A DNA stretch of 64,000 bases from Leuconostoc rapi (GCF_016908715.1 NZ_JAFBEK010000001.1:1-64000), one strand, 5' to 3'. Counted from the stretch's first letter, positions 15,406-25,256 are shown. A program made the numbers and translations. The notes: generated by a model from the letters alone, not told the origin.

Positions 15406-16683
15406 ATGACCAATATTATTATTAGTATTTTACTGTTACTGACGTTTGTCGGATTTATCTATTATATTGTTAGAGGTGGCAATTTAGTAATCGGGTTCTT
15501 CATTATGGCACTACTATGGTCAGTCATTGGTTTGATTCCCTTTAATATCGTAATCCAAGATGTTATCGCGAAACCAGCACTCAATTATGGGCCAACAATT
15601 ATATATATTGTGTTTGGCTCATGGTTTGGTCGCGTATTAGTGGATTCTGGTATTGCTGGGTCTATATCTGCTCAAACCGAAAGAGTTGGTCGCAAGGCGC
15701 CAATTCTTGCCGCCATATTGGTTGTACTAGTTACCGCATTGATTTTTTCATCCGCTTATGGCGTGGGGTCAGTTATTGCGATTGGTGTTATTTTAATTCC
15801 GATTCTGTTATCAATTGGCGTGCCTAAAAAAGTAGCGATTCCAGCATTTACAATGGCTATTGGTGCACCAATGTATATTAACGTGGTACTATTTAATCAA
15901 ATTAAAGCTTTTTTTCCTTCAGTTAGCTTTTCTGGTAACTATTTGGTTTTTGGTTTAACAGCCATGAGCATTCAATTGCTTGGTGTAATCATTTTTATTC
16001 TCTTGAATAGCAAAAGTATTAAAAACGGTAAAATTGAAACAATTGCGACTAATGACCAAGTTACGTTCAAGCGAACACATCCAGTGACATTCATTGTACC
16101 AATCATACCAGTTGCCCTAAATATGTTTTTTCACTGGGATGCGATTCCGGCGTTATTATTAGCAACAATTATTGCTTTACTGTTAACTGGTCAAATGAAG
16201 TCTTATACGGGATTGGTTGCATTCATTAATAAAACAGTGTCACAGGCAATAAATGATATTTCTGGCTTAATCATCTTTTTGATGGCATTGGTTATGTTTG
16301 CCGGTGCTGCGACAGTTAATGTTCCTCATTTTAAGGGCATTATTGAAGTGATTTTGCCACATAGTCCGTTAGTTTTGGCTATTGCAGTGGGTATTTTAGC
16401 ACCATTAGCTTTGTTCCGCGGACCATTGCACGTTTGGGGAGCTGGCGCAGCAACGGCAGCGGTGTTGGCAGCAACTGGCACATTTTCGCCAATCTTTCTG
16501 TTGCCACTCTTATATACGGCCAGTATTATGGCAGTTTCTATTGATTTGACCCAGTCATGGAACACATGGGCATTGACATATTCTAAACTTGAAACCAAAG
16601 AGTATTTAAAAATGGGTATTCCAGTGATGTGGGCGGTCTCGATTGTGAATGAGTTATTAGTATTTGCTTTCTTTGGTCATTAA
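15406..16683 (+). CDS. Sugar-acid permease (IT-superfamily type), probable 2-ketogluconate transporter
   Basis: 425 aa, about 11-12 membrane helices with two similar halves, resembling the gluconate/citrate-type ion transporter superfamily. Start taken at the second of two adjacent ATG codons, as GAGG (15396-15399) is then six bases away; that ribosome site overlaps the kguE stop. Characteristic parts are the small-residue-rich SSAYGVGSVIAIGVILIP helix break (about 110) and RGPLHVWGAGAATAAVLAATG (about 340). The substrate is inferred from the operon; Pseudomonas KguT is an MFS protein, so this would be a non-orthologous replacement. It probably works with protons. Confidence 0.72.
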   Translation: MTNIIISILLLLTFVGFIYYIVRGGNLVIGFFIMALLWSVIGLIPFNIVIQDVIAKPALNYGPTIIYIVFGSWFGRVLVDSGIAGSISAQTERVGRKAPILAAILVVLVTALIFSSAYGVGSVIAIGVILIPILLSIGVPKKVAIPAFTMAIGAPMYINVVLFNQIKAFFPSVSFSGNYLVFGLTAMSIQLLGVIIFILLNSKSIKNGKIETIATNDQVTFKRTHPVTFIVPIIPVALNMFFHWDAIPALLLATIIALLLTGQMKSYTGLVAFINKTVSQAINDISGLIIFLMALVMFAGAATVNVPHFKGIIEVILPHSPLVLAIAVGILAPLALFRGPLHVWGAGAATAAVLAATGTFSPIFLLPLLYTASIMAVSIDLTQSWNTWALTYSKLETKEYLKMGIPVMWAVSIVNELLVFAFFGH

Positions 16684-16707
16684 GACGATTAATTTAAGGA
16701 GAATAAC

Positions 16708-17670
16708 ATGAGTGAAATTTTGACATTGGGTGAACCAGTTGTTACCTTTACATCAACTGATTTGAATGCAGGATTAGTTGATAGCATTAATTACTATAAA
16801 TTTTTGGGTGGTGCAGAACTTAACGTTATGATTGGTGCCACGCGTTTAGGACATAGCACTGAATATATTTCGCAGGTGGGTGCTGATCCCTTAGGGCAGT
16901 TTGCAATTAAAGAAATATCGAAATATCATGTTGGCAATCAATATATTTCAACGGATGATAATAACTGGACCGCTTTCCAGTTAAAAGAGTTAGTTGACCA
17001 AGGTGATCCAACCACTTTTAATTTTCGACGTCGGTCGGCAGCGGCACATTTTGATAAATCAAATATTGATCATATTGACTTTACAGATGTTAAAATGGCG
17101 CACTTATCAGGTATTTTTCCAGCTATTTCAATACAGGCACGAGAAGCATTTCGTTACTTTGCTGAGCAACTCATTAAACGTGGCATTAAGACGACATTTG
17201 ATCCCAATTTACGACCAGCGCTATGGGAATCACAAGCGGTGATGATTGAAACGATTAATGACCTAGCTAAATATGGGGAAATTGTGTTGCCTGGCATTAA
17301 CGAAGGTGAAATATTGATGGGGTCACGTGATCCTGAAAAAATTGCTGACTTTTACTTGGAAAATAGTGAGAGAACGCAGACTGTCGTGGTAAAACTTGGT
17401 CCAGAGGGTGCATATGTCAAAAATAAATCTGGTGATAGCTACACAGTTAAAGGATTTCCTGTTAAAAAGGTGATTGATACGGTTGGTGCAGGGGATGGCT
17501 TTGCACTAGGATTGATTACTGCACTCATTGAAGGACTACCAATGACTAAAGCAGTTGCGCGTGGTAATGCGGTTGGTGCATTACAGGTACAAACAACTGG
17601 TGACAATGATGGCTATCCAACACCAGATGAATTGACACAATATTTAATATCAGAACAGAAAGAGGATTAA
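16708..17670 (+). CDS. kguK: PfkB-family sugar acid kinase, probable 2-ketogluconate kinase
   Basis: 320 aa ribokinase fold. N-terminal substrate side GGAELNVMIGATRLGHSTEYIS, ATP-side FDPNLRPALW (about 170-180), and the anion-hole and base motif DTVGAGDGFALGL (about 254-266), whose second D is the catalytic base. 2-keto-3-deoxygluconate kinase is the usual database label for this group, but no KDPG aldolase lies nearby, while a reductase does; the 2-ketogluconate kinase assignment is thus from context. The product would be 2-keto-6-phosphogluconate. AAGGAGAATAAC precedes the ATG. Confidence 0.75.
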   Translation: MSEILTLGEPVVTFTSTDLNAGLVDSINYYKFLGGAELNVMIGATRLGHSTEYISQVGADPLGQFAIKEISKYHVGNQYISTDDNNWTAFQLKELVDQGDPTTFNFRRRSAAAHFDKSNIDHIDFTDVKMAHLSGIFPAISIQAREAFRYFAEQLIKRGIKTTFDPNLRPALWESQAVMIETINDLAKYGEIVLPGINEGEILMGSRDPEKIADFYLENSERTQTVVVKLGPEGAYVKNKSGDSYTVKGFPVKKVIDTVGAGDGFALGLITALIEGLPMTKAVARGNAVGALQVQTTGDNDGYPTPDELTQYLISEQKED

Positions 17671-17672
17671 AC

Positions 17673-18614
17673 ATGACAAAGCAAGTATATTTACCAGATG
17701 ATATTCCGGCAGTTGGCAAGAACATTTTAACTGATGCCGGCCTTGAGGTGATTGTTGGTTCTGGCCGTGAACGTCAAACAATGAAAAATGAAGGCGCTCA
17801 AGCGTCTGCAGTTTTGATTGGTACGCAGCCTTTTGATGGTGATATGATGGACAGCATGCCTAATTTAAAAGTAATTGCCCGTAATGGTGTTGGTTATGAT
17901 GCGGTTGATGTGGATGCAGCAACAAAGCGTGGTATTTACGTGGTAAATACACCTAAAGCCTTGTCTGGCTCAGTTGCTGAGACAGCGGTCTCTGAACTAT
18001 TAGCGATTAGCAAAAATTTGTATCAAAATGCAACAGCAATTCATGAAGATAACTGGCATTATCGTAAGGCACATCCAGGTCGTGATATTGCAGGCAAAAC
18101 AGTGGGTATTCTTGGATTTGGTCGTATAGGACAACAAGTAGCTAAAAAGTTAAGTGGGTTTGATGTTAAAATAATCGCCTATGATCCATTTGCAAAATCG
18201 ACAGATAACGTTGACATAGTTGGTCGTGAGACAATTTTTAAAACAGCTGATTATGTTATGGTTCATTTACCAGCAATACCTGAAACGATACACTCTATTG
18301 GTGCAAAGGAATTTAAAATGATGAAGCATGATGCCTATTTAATTAATATGGCTCGTGGTGCAATTATTGTTGAGTCAGAATTAGTGAGTGCTTTAAAGAA
18401 TGAGGACATTGGTGGCGCTGCTCTGGATGTTTTCGAAGAAGAGCCATTGCCAGTGACTAATCCGTTGGTTGGATTAGATAATGTTTTGCTAACACCACAT
18501 ATTGCGTCCAACACGGTTGAAACAAAGGCACGGATGGCAATTGACGCAACACGCGATATTGTGCGCGTATTGCAGGGAGAAAAACCAGAAGCTGCTGTGA
18601 ATCAGTTGAACTAA
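17673..18614 (+). CDS. kguD: D-isomer-specific 2-hydroxyacid dehydrogenase, probable 2-ketogluconate-6-phosphate reductase
   Basis: 313 aa. NAD(P)-binding GILGFGRIGQQVAKKL (about 148) in the middle of split catalytic domains; catalytic residues are R in NMARGAI (about 229), E in VFEEEP (about 256) and H in LTPHIASNT (about 275). After the Rossmann strand the sequence reads IIAYDPFAK, with D, suggesting NADH. In kgu operons this enzyme reduces 2-keto-6-phosphogluconate to 6-phosphogluconate, the substrate of Gnd (43122-44030). Other 2-hydroxyacid substrates such as 3-phosphoglycerate are excluded only by context. It starts two bases after kguK and ends at a terminator. Confidence 0.75.
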   Translation: MTKQVYLPDDIPAVGKNILTDAGLEVIVGSGRERQTMKNEGAQASAVLIGTQPFDGDMMDSMPNLKVIARNGVGYDAVDVDAATKRGIYVVNTPKALSGSVAETAVSELLAISKNLYQNATAIHEDNWHYRKAHPGRDIAGKTVGILGFGRIGQQVAKKLSGFDVKIIAYDPFAKSTDNVDIVGRETIFKTADYVMVHLPAIPETIHSIGAKEFKMMKHDAYLINMARGAIIVESELVSALKNEDIGGAALDVFEEEPLPVTNPLVGLDNVLLTPHIASNTVETKARMAIDATRDIVRVLQGEKPEAAVNQLN

Positions 18615-18625
18615 TGTTTATTTTT

Positions 18626-18651
18626 AAAACGTTCCTGATGGGGACGTTTTT
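18626..18651 (+). terminator. Terminator of the kgu-like operon
   Basis: AAAACGTTCC (18626-18635) pairs with GGGGACGTTTT (18640-18650) around TGAT, followed by T. Confidence 0.8.
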
Positions 18652-18663
18652 ATTTTAAACGTG

Positions 18664-18669
18664 TATAAT
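18664..18669 (+). promoter_or_regulatory. -10 element of pepN
   Basis: TATAAT, directly after the preceding terminator; the -35 is not clear. AAGGAG then precedes the pepN ATG. Confidence 0.45.
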
Positions 18670-18700
18670 GAAGATATTCTAACAATTTGAAGGAGAAATT

Positions 18701-21232
18701 ATGGCGGAATTAACACGATTTTATAATATGTTTCAACCGAGCCATTATGATATTTATTTGAATATTGATCGCTCATCAAAAACAATTAGTGGGAAAACAA
18801 CGATTTCAGGCGTTGCACAGACCTCAAAAATTGCGTTGCACCAAAAAGATTTGTCTGTTAATGGCGTACAAGTTGATGGACAGTCAGTGCCATTTGTAAT
18901 TAATCGCGAACTGGATGCCCTCAATATATCCTTACCAAAATCAGGATCAACAAAGGTAACTGTTGACTATACAGCACCTTTAACGGATACAATGATGGGT
19001 ATTTATCCGTCTTACTATGAAATTGATGGCGAAAAGAAGCAAATTATTGGCACACAGTTTGAAACAAACTTTGCACGCCAAGCATTTCCTTGTATTGATG
19101 AACCAGAGGCAAAGGCAACATTTGATTTAGCCATTAAGTTTGATGAACAGCCAGACGAAACAGTATTGGCTAACACACCGGAATTACGTGTTGAAAATAG
19201 TATTCACTATTTTGATACCACAGTAAAAATGTCAACTTATTTAGTTGCTTTTGCGTTTGGTGAGTTACAAAATAAACAAACAGAAACGAGCAGCGGCGTT
19301 AAAGTTGGTGTTTATGCGACAAAGGCACATGATCCTAAAACACTTGATTTTGCATTAGATATTGCCAAGCGTTCGATTGAATTTTTCGAAGATTTTTATC
19401 AAACACCTTATCCATTAGCACAGTCAAATCAACTGGCATTACCTGACTTTTCAGCTGGTGCTATGGAAAACTGGGGATTGGTCACTTATCGTGAAGCGTA
19501 TTTGGTGCTTGATCCAGACAATACGGCCTTAGAAGCCAAACAGGTTGTTGCCACAGTGATTGCACACGAGCTCGCTCATCAATGGTTTGGTGATTTGGTG
19601 ACGATGAAATGGTGGGACGATTTGTGGTTAAATGAGAGTTTTGCCAACATGATGGAATATGTTGCTATTGATGCGCTTGAACCAGATTGGCACATTTGGG
19701 AATTGTTCCAAACATCTGACGTACCAGCAGCCTTACACCGCGATGCAACCGATGGTGTGCAAGCTGTGCATGTTCAAGTTAACCATCCAGCTGAGATTGA
19801 CTCGCTGTTTGATGCCGCAATTGTTTATGCAAAGGGTGCACGCATGCTGGTCATGGTACGTGCGTTAATTGGTGATAATGCTTTGCGTCAAGGTTTAAAA
19901 ACATATTTTGCTGCGCACAAATATGGTAACGCCACAGGGGCTGATTTATGGCAAGCGTTGGGTGACGCTTCTGGTCAAGACGTTTCAGCTGTTATGAATT
20001 CATGGCTAGAACAACCGGGCTATCCAGTTGTTTCTGCTGAGGTACTCGATGGCCAGTTAACTTTAACACAGAAACAATTCTTCATTGGCGAAGGACAGGA
20101 TGATAACCGTTTGTGGCAAATACCGGTTAACAGTAATTATGAGGCAGTGCCTAAAATAATGACTGAACAAACGGTTGTTCTAGGTGATTACGTGACGCTA
20201 CGTCGAGAGGCAGGTGAAGCGTTTTATCTCAATATGAGCAATGATTCGCATTTTATCGTCAAATATGACGCGACACTCTTACAAGATATTTTAGTTAATG
20301 TTGATCAACTAGACGCGATTACGCAACGTCAAATGATTCAAGATTTGCATATACTTGCTCAAGGACGACAAATCGCATTTGCAGAAATTGTACCTTTACT
20401 TGTACGTTTTTCTAATAGTGACTCTAAGATTGTCAATGATGCCTTATATACTGTTGCACAAGACCTACGTCAATTTGTAACGCCCGATTCTGATGAAGAA
20501 AAGTACTTGAAGCAATTTTATGATAAGTTGAGTCGTCAGCAGTTTGAACGGCTAGGTTGGCATGCAAAAAATGACGAATCATTAGATGATGAATTAACGC
20601 GTCGTTACATTGTTTCAGCTGCATTGTACGCAGAGAATAGTGTCGCAACAACACAGGCGCATGACCTATTCAAAACGCATGAGGGTGATTTGCAGCAGTT
20701 ACCAGCAGAAATACGAGTGTTCATTATTCGTAATGAGGTTCAAAATTATGGGGATCAAACGTTATTTGATGACTTGCTGTTAAATTATCGCCAAACATCT
20801 GACGCGGGTTATAAACAAGATTTGCGTGCGGCGATTACGAGTGTGACGCATCCAACACTTGTCAGTCAGTTGGTGGCAACATTTAAAAACGCAGATGTGA
20901 TTAAACCACAAGACTTACGGGGATGGTTTGGTAGTACTTTGCGCAATACACATGGCGAACAAGCTGCTTGGGATTGGTTACGAAAAGAGTGGGATTGGTT
21001 AGAAGCAACAGTTGGTGGTGATATGGAGTTTACAACTTATATCACTGTGGCTGCCAGTGTTTTGAAAACTAGCCAGCGCTTAGAAGAATTTAAAAACTTC
21101 TTTAATCCAAAAAGTGATCAGCCTGGCTTAACTCGTGAAATTAAAATGGACACACGCGTGATTAGCAGTCGCGTGGCATTAATTGCATCAGAAAAAGACG
21201 CGGTGAATCAAGTGATCGCTGATAATATTTAA
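18701..21232 (+). CDS. pepN: Aminopeptidase N (M1 family)
   Basis: 843 aa zinc aminopeptidase that removes N-terminal residues from peptides, central to casein or plant-protein peptide use in lactic acid bacteria. The exopeptidase motif GAMEN is at 253-257; the zinc site is HELAHQW (H289, catalytic E290, H293) with E312 in NESFAN. A beta-rich N domain precedes, and a long helical C domain (about 450-843) follows. There is no signal peptide, so it is cytoplasmic. It stands alone between terminators. Length and motifs match the PepN of Lactobacillales. Confidence 0.95.
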   Translation: MAELTRFYNMFQPSHYDIYLNIDRSSKTISGKTTISGVAQTSKIALHQKDLSVNGVQVDGQSVPFVINRELDALNISLPKSGSTKVTVDYTAPLTDTMMGIYPSYYEIDGEKKQIIGTQFETNFARQAFPCIDEPEAKATFDLAIKFDEQPDETVLANTPELRVENSIHYFDTTVKMSTYLVAFAFGELQNKQTETSSGVKVGVYATKAHDPKTLDFALDIAKRSIEFFEDFYQTPYPLAQSNQLALPDFSAGAMENWGLVTYREAYLVLDPDNTALEAKQVVATVIAHELAHQWFGDLVTMKWWDDLWLNESFANMMEYVAIDALEPDWHIWELFQTSDVPAALHRDATDGVQAVHVQVNHPAEIDSLFDAAIVYAKGARMLVMVRALIGDNALRQGLKTYFAAHKYGNATGADLWQALGDASGQDVSAVMNSWLEQPGYPVVSAEVLDGQLTLTQKQFFIGEGQDDNRLWQIPVNSNYEAVPKIMTEQTVVLGDYVTLRREAGEAFYLNMSNDSHFIVKYDATLLQDILVNVDQLDAITQRQMIQDLHILAQGRQIAFAEIVPLLVRFSNSDSKIVNDALYTVAQDLRQFVTPDSDEEKYLKQFYDKLSRQQFERLGWHAKNDESLDDELTRRYIVSAALYAENSVATTQAHDLFKTHEGDLQQLPAEIRVFIIRNEVQNYGDQTLFDDLLLNYRQTSDAGYKQDLRAAITSVTHPTLVSQLVATFKNADVIKPQDLRGWFGSTLRNTHGEQAAWDWLRKEWDWLEATVGGDMEFTTYITVAASVLKTSQRLEEFKNFFNPKSDQPGLTREIKMDTRVISSRVALIASEKDAVNQVIADNI

Positions 21233-21240
21233 GTACTCAG

Positions 21241-21268
21241 GAGGAACCATAATTTTGGTTTCTTTTTT
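21241..21268 (+). terminator. Terminator after pepN
   Basis: GGAACC (21243-21248) pairs with GGTTTC (21257-21262) before a T-run. The 200 bases that follow hold no gene I can support. Confidence 0.7.
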
Positions 21269-21393
21269 GTTGTAGTGGTAGTTAGGGTCATCATCATTTA
21301 AAAACAAACAATCAAGATAATGATAAAGTGATGAAGCATTTAGCTGCTTTAGTTTGATAAAAAAGAGTTGTATCACTTTTCTTTAATAAAATG

Positions 21394-21434
21394 TTAAACG
21401 TTTAATTGCGTTTTGTTCATATCTATGGTTTAAT
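21394..21434 (+). promoter_or_regulatory. Promoter of the MFS carrier with a cre-like palindrome
   Basis: TTGCGT (21406-21411) and TTTAAT (21429-21434) are 17 bases apart. A perfect palindrome TTAAACGTTTAA (21394-21405), of the LacI/CcpA type, touches the upstream edge of the -35. Confidence 0.55.
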
Positions 21435-21489
21435 GTTTATTGGACAAAATAAAGATTGCCAGTGAGCAATCATTTTGGAGGAAAATAAT

Positions 21490-22770
21490 ATGACGATGAG
21501 TCCGTTAGATAATGCAGCAGGGAAAGCAGTGTCCAGTAACTTTACTAAAGAACAAAAGGTGGTACTTGGGTCTACAACCCTTGGCTTCACTTTGGATCAC
21601 ATGGATGCGACATTTTTGTCCTTTGCGCTAGCACCAATGATTGCAGAATTACACATTACTGGGGCGCAGGGTGGTGTGATTGCAGCGATGTCTAACTGGG
21701 GGGCGTTACTTGGTAGTGTCTTGTTTGGCATATTAGCTGATCGCATTGGTCGTGTACGCGTTTTATCATATACGGTGATGTTGGTAACGTTTGCGACTGT
21801 TATTTTAGCCTTCTTAGATAATGCACATACGATCTATGCCTCACGATTTTTGCTTGGTATGGGTACTGGCGGCGAATACGGCGTCAGTATGGCGCTGATT
21901 GCTGAAAGTTTTAAAGCCAATCGTATTGGAAGAATCAGTTCAATTACAGCAATTGGCGGTCAAGTTGGTGCTATTCTAGCAGCAATTTTGGCAACGCTCA
22001 TTATGCCAACCTTTGGTTGGCGTGGGTTGTTCATGATTGGCTTCCTACCATTAATCGTTGTATATATTGTTCGTCGACATCTAAAAGAAACACCAGCATT
22101 TGAACAACTACAGGCAGATTATAAATCAGGTCGCAAGAAGTTCAGCTTTAAATTTATAGCCAATACACCAAAACGTGCGTATACATCACTTGTCTTAATC
22201 ATTATGTTAACCATTCAAACAGCAGGTTATTACGGCTTGATGAACTGGTTACCAACCATTATGCGAAAGCAGTTGGGTATCACGGCAACTGTAACAGCGG
22301 GCTACGTCAACCTAGGTATGATTCCAATTATTATCGGTATGGCTGTGGGTATGATGACGTTTGGCACGATTTTAGACAGAATCGGTCCTAAACAAGCGTT
22401 TACAATCTTTTTAATCGCTTCTGCTATCATGATTTATGCCTTTACATTTGCTTATAATATGTGGACACTAACCATATTAGGTGCAATTGTTGGTTTCTTT
22501 TCTAACGGTATGTATGGTGGTTTTGGTGCCATTATTAGCCGTTTGTATCCGGCTGAAATCAGAGCAACAGCTGCCAACACGCTCATGGGCTCTGGACGAG
22601 CTCTAGGTGCCTTTTCGTCTGTTGTTATTGGTTGGATTATGGATAACTATAGTGTTGGTGCAGTGATGATGAGTTTAGCAGCAATGTATGTGATTAGCTT
22701 AGTATTCATGCTAACAATTCCAGATTTTAAAAAGCTGGGTGCTAACCAATATTATCAAGAACAAAATTAA
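21490..22770 (+). CDS. MFS transporter, metabolite:H+ symporter type
   Basis: 426 aa from the ATG at 21490, with TTGGAGGAAAA before it. Twelve membrane helices in two halves; the loop 2-3 motif reads GILADRIGRVRVL and the loop 8-9 equivalent is FGTILDRIGPKQ. TGGEYGVSMALIAE in helix 4 and RGLFMIGFLP after helix 5 resemble the aromatic-acid and sialate/shikimate-type symporters (AAHS/MHS). The substrate cannot be told; an organic acid is the best guess. It is a single gene with its own promoter and terminator. Confidence 0.82.
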   Translation: MTMSPLDNAAGKAVSSNFTKEQKVVLGSTTLGFTLDHMDATFLSFALAPMIAELHITGAQGGVIAAMSNWGALLGSVLFGILADRIGRVRVLSYTVMLVTFATVILAFLDNAHTIYASRFLLGMGTGGEYGVSMALIAESFKANRIGRISSITAIGGQVGAILAAILATLIMPTFGWRGLFMIGFLPLIVVYIVRRHLKETPAFEQLQADYKSGRKKFSFKFIANTPKRAYTSLVLIIMLTIQTAGYYGLMNWLPTIMRKQLGITATVTAGYVNLGMIPIIIGMAVGMMTFGTILDRIGPKQAFTIFLIASAIMIYAFTFAYNMWTLTILGAIVGFFSNGMYGGFGAIISRLYPAEIRATAANTLMGSGRALGAFSSVVIGWIMDNYSVGAVMMSLAAMYVISLVFMLTIPDFKKLGANQYYQEQN

Positions 22771-22780
22771 ATTTAACGAC

Positions 22781-22822
22781 GTGTCATAATCGGTTGCAAA
22801 ATCGTTATTATGGCACTTTTTT
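22781..22822 (+). terminator. Terminator after the MFS gene
   Basis: GTGTCATAAT (22781-22790) pairs with ATTATGGCAC (22807-22816), including one G-T pair, then a run of T. Confidence 0.8.
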
Positions 22823-22862
22823 GTTGCATTAAAATAGTTTAGGATAGGATAATTAAAGGGTG

Positions 22863-22868
22863 TATAAT
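22863..22868 (+). promoter_or_regulatory. -10 element of pepX
   Basis: TATAAT 27 bases before the chosen pepX ATG. Its presence argues against a start at the in-frame GTG (22860). Confidence 0.45.
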
Positions 22869-22895
22869 GAGCGTAAATTCCAAAGGGTACATAAT

Positions 22896-25256
22896 ATGAC
22901 GAAAATACATCAATTTGCTAAACAATCAGTGGATAAGTCAACAGAAATAGCCGAGTTATCTGCTGTTGGATTTTATGATGATGGCTGTCGAAAAGCGACG
23001 CTATTGCGTCATTTACTCTACCATGCTTTGCCAGAATATCATAGTTTATCTTCTAAGAATATGTGGCTTGACGAACATCTTGCCACACCTAGCACGTCGA
23101 TTTTAACATTCATAACAGATAAACAAGCACTGACTAAGACCATCTTTTATACGATAGCGTCACAATTGTTGGGTTATGATACAGAATTGACAGACAACGC
23201 CTACGATGGACAGCAAGTCTTTAAATCGGTTGGCTTGGAAACAACAGATGTTTCTGATGTTTATCATGCGTGGTATTTATTACTTAATACGCACACTAAA
23301 AATGGGCTGCTTTTCATTGACGAACTAGCGAGCCATGGCTATTTCAAAACAACAAATCAACGAATTTATTTTAATGGCAAATCCATGGCGACATATGATA
23401 CAACCAACCTGGTTCAGGAAACGGTTTGGGTTGAAACGTCTGTGGATTCAGATTTAGATGGTCAACTTGATTTAGTTCAAGTTGATATTCAGCGACCTGA
23501 CACAACTGAAAAATTACCTGTATTATTTACAGCGTCACCCTATTATCAAGGGATGATGTTAAAAGAAAATGATGCTAAGATTCATCATGTGAATGTGCCT
23601 TTAGTACATAAAGTGTCAAAACAGGTGGCACGTGATGTTGTGACTTACCAAGAGGATAAAGCGGTTAATCATCCCTTTGCTAGGGAAATAAAAGGCTGGG
23701 CATCAGCTGCCACCAAAACGTTTACCACCTTATCAGGGCATGCATGGGATTTGAACAATTATTTTCTCTCGCGTGGCTTTGCCGTTGCCTATGCTTCAGG
23801 TATAGGCACTAGGCATTCAGATGGTATGCAAGACACAGGATCACCTGACCAAGTTGAATCAATGAAAAATGTCGTCGAATGGTTAGCTGGGAATCGTGTA
23901 GCCTTTACTGATAAAACAAGTCAGATCGCAATTAAAGCGAATTGGTCTAATCACAAAATTGCGATGACTGGCCGTTCATATTTAGGAACGTTAGCAACAG
24001 CAGTCGCAGCGACAGGCGTATCAGGTCTGGAAACAATCATTGCGGAAGCCGCTATCTCTGATTGGTATCAATATTATCGCGATAACGGGTTGGTGATTGC
24101 CCCAGGTGGTTTTCCCGGTGAAGATATGGACGTTTTAGCTGAATTAGTTTACAGCCGAATGAAAGATCCTGCTGACTGGGCACGTACGCAAAAACAATGG
24201 CAGCAGTTTCAAACAAAAACTAAAAACCTGCAAGATCGTTCAAATGGCAATTATAATAATTTTTGGGATGCACGTAATTATCTGAATCGTAGTCATCATA
24301 TCAAAGCAGACCTTGTATTGGTCCACGGATTAAATGATTGGAATGTTAAACCGCGTCAAGTTTATCGTCTCTGGCAGGCGTTAAGAGGTAATGGGTACAA
24401 CAATAAATTAATTTTACACCAGGGACAACACATTAACATTAACAATAACCGATCATTAGATTTTGCTGATCAGATGAACTTGTGGTTGGTTACCAAATTA
24501 TTAGGGCAGCCTTCTCAAGTATCAACACAATTACCCAATGTTATTTGGCAGGACAATACCCAAAGTCAATCATGGCACGGTCTCAACGAGTGGGGGACGA
24601 CTTCACAAACAGTAGCTTATCATTTGTCAACTGGCCAGCTCGTTAAAAACGTCACCAAGGGTGAGGTATCATTTACAGATAAATTAAATCCTGATTTGTT
24701 TGAACAATCTGCAACTAATTTTAGTCAGTGGCGTGAAAAAACATTACGCCAGTCACCTGATTTATCAAAAACGCAACAACATTTCAAAACGCCTACACTA
24801 ATTGATGATCATATCATTGATGGTGAAGTAGTTTTGAAGTTACATGTTAAATCGTCACAGAATATTGGGCTCATTAGTGCCATGTTGGTTGATTACGGTG
24901 AGGATAATTATCTGAAATCACAACCAACTAATCAAGGCGTTAAAATTGATCGGGGTGTTAATTTTGCTCAGGTGGATTTGCAAGAATTTGAAGTAGAACA
25001 CGCCAATCACAAAATGATTACTTTGGGCCATATTAATTTACAAAATCGAACAAGTGCTTGGCAAGCGGACGATTTGCAGGCCGAACAATACGTCACCGTC
25101 ACGTTAACGTTGCAGCCAACATTATATCATCTACGTGCAGGTCACCAATTAGGTTTAATTATTTATGCAACTGATTTTGAAATGACTATCCGTGGTAACC
25201 AAGGTATTGTTTATACCATTGATTTGGCGCACAGTCTGTTAACTTTACCTGAATAA
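22896..25256 (+). CDS. pepX: Xaa-Pro dipeptidyl-peptidase
   Basis: 786 aa serine peptidase (family S15) that releases X-Pro dipeptides from peptides, with PepN and PepQ part of the proline-peptide degradation set seen in this window. The nucleophile motif is TGRSYLGT (S361). The N-terminal helical dimerisation domain (about 1-145), the alpha/beta-hydrolase domain (ETSVDSDLDGQLDLVQVDI onward) and the C-terminal jelly roll are all present; LVHGLNDWNVKPRQ contributes the acidic residue and HQGQHIN the histidine. The start is the ATG at 22896 with AAAGGG upstream. No signal peptide. Confidence 0.95.
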   Translation: MTKIHQFAKQSVDKSTEIAELSAVGFYDDGCRKATLLRHLLYHALPEYHSLSSKNMWLDEHLATPSTSILTFITDKQALTKTIFYTIASQLLGYDTELTDNAYDGQQVFKSVGLETTDVSDVYHAWYLLLNTHTKNGLLFIDELASHGYFKTTNQRIYFNGKSMATYDTTNLVQETVWVETSVDSDLDGQLDLVQVDIQRPDTTEKLPVLFTASPYYQGMMLKENDAKIHHVNVPLVHKVSKQVARDVVTYQEDKAVNHPFAREIKGWASAATKTFTTLSGHAWDLNNYFLSRGFAVAYASGIGTRHSDGMQDTGSPDQVESMKNVVEWLAGNRVAFTDKTSQIAIKANWSNHKIAMTGRSYLGTLATAVAATGVSGLETIIAEAAISDWYQYYRDNGLVIAPGGFPGEDMDVLAELVYSRMKDPADWARTQKQWQQFQTKTKNLQDRSNGNYNNFWDARNYLNRSHHIKADLVLVHGLNDWNVKPRQVYRLWQALRGNGYNNKLILHQGQHININNNRSLDFADQMNLWLVTKLLGQPSQVSTQLPNVIWQDNTQSQSWHGLNEWGTTSQTVAYHLSTGQLVKNVTKGEVSFTDKLNPDLFEQSATNFSQWREKTLRQSPDLSKTQQHFKTPTLIDDHIIDGEVVLKLHVKSSQNIGLISAMLVDYGEDNYLKSQPTNQGVKIDRGVNFAQVDLQEFEVEHANHKMITLGHINLQNRTSAWQADDLQAEQYVTVTLTLQPTLYHLRAGHQLGLIIYATDFEMTIRGNQGIVYTIDLAHSLLTLPE

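Noticed and set aside
16708-17670. KDG kinase of an Entner-Doudoroff-like route
   Set aside because: No KDPG aldolase or uronate genes lie near, while a 2-hydroxyacid dehydrogenase and a TIM-barrel epimerase do, which fits 2-ketogluconate better.
21188-21376. 62-residue minus-strand frame behind pepN
   Set aside because: It covers the pepN terminator and the end of pepN, and has no ribosome site. The gap 21269-21393 appears to be non-coding.
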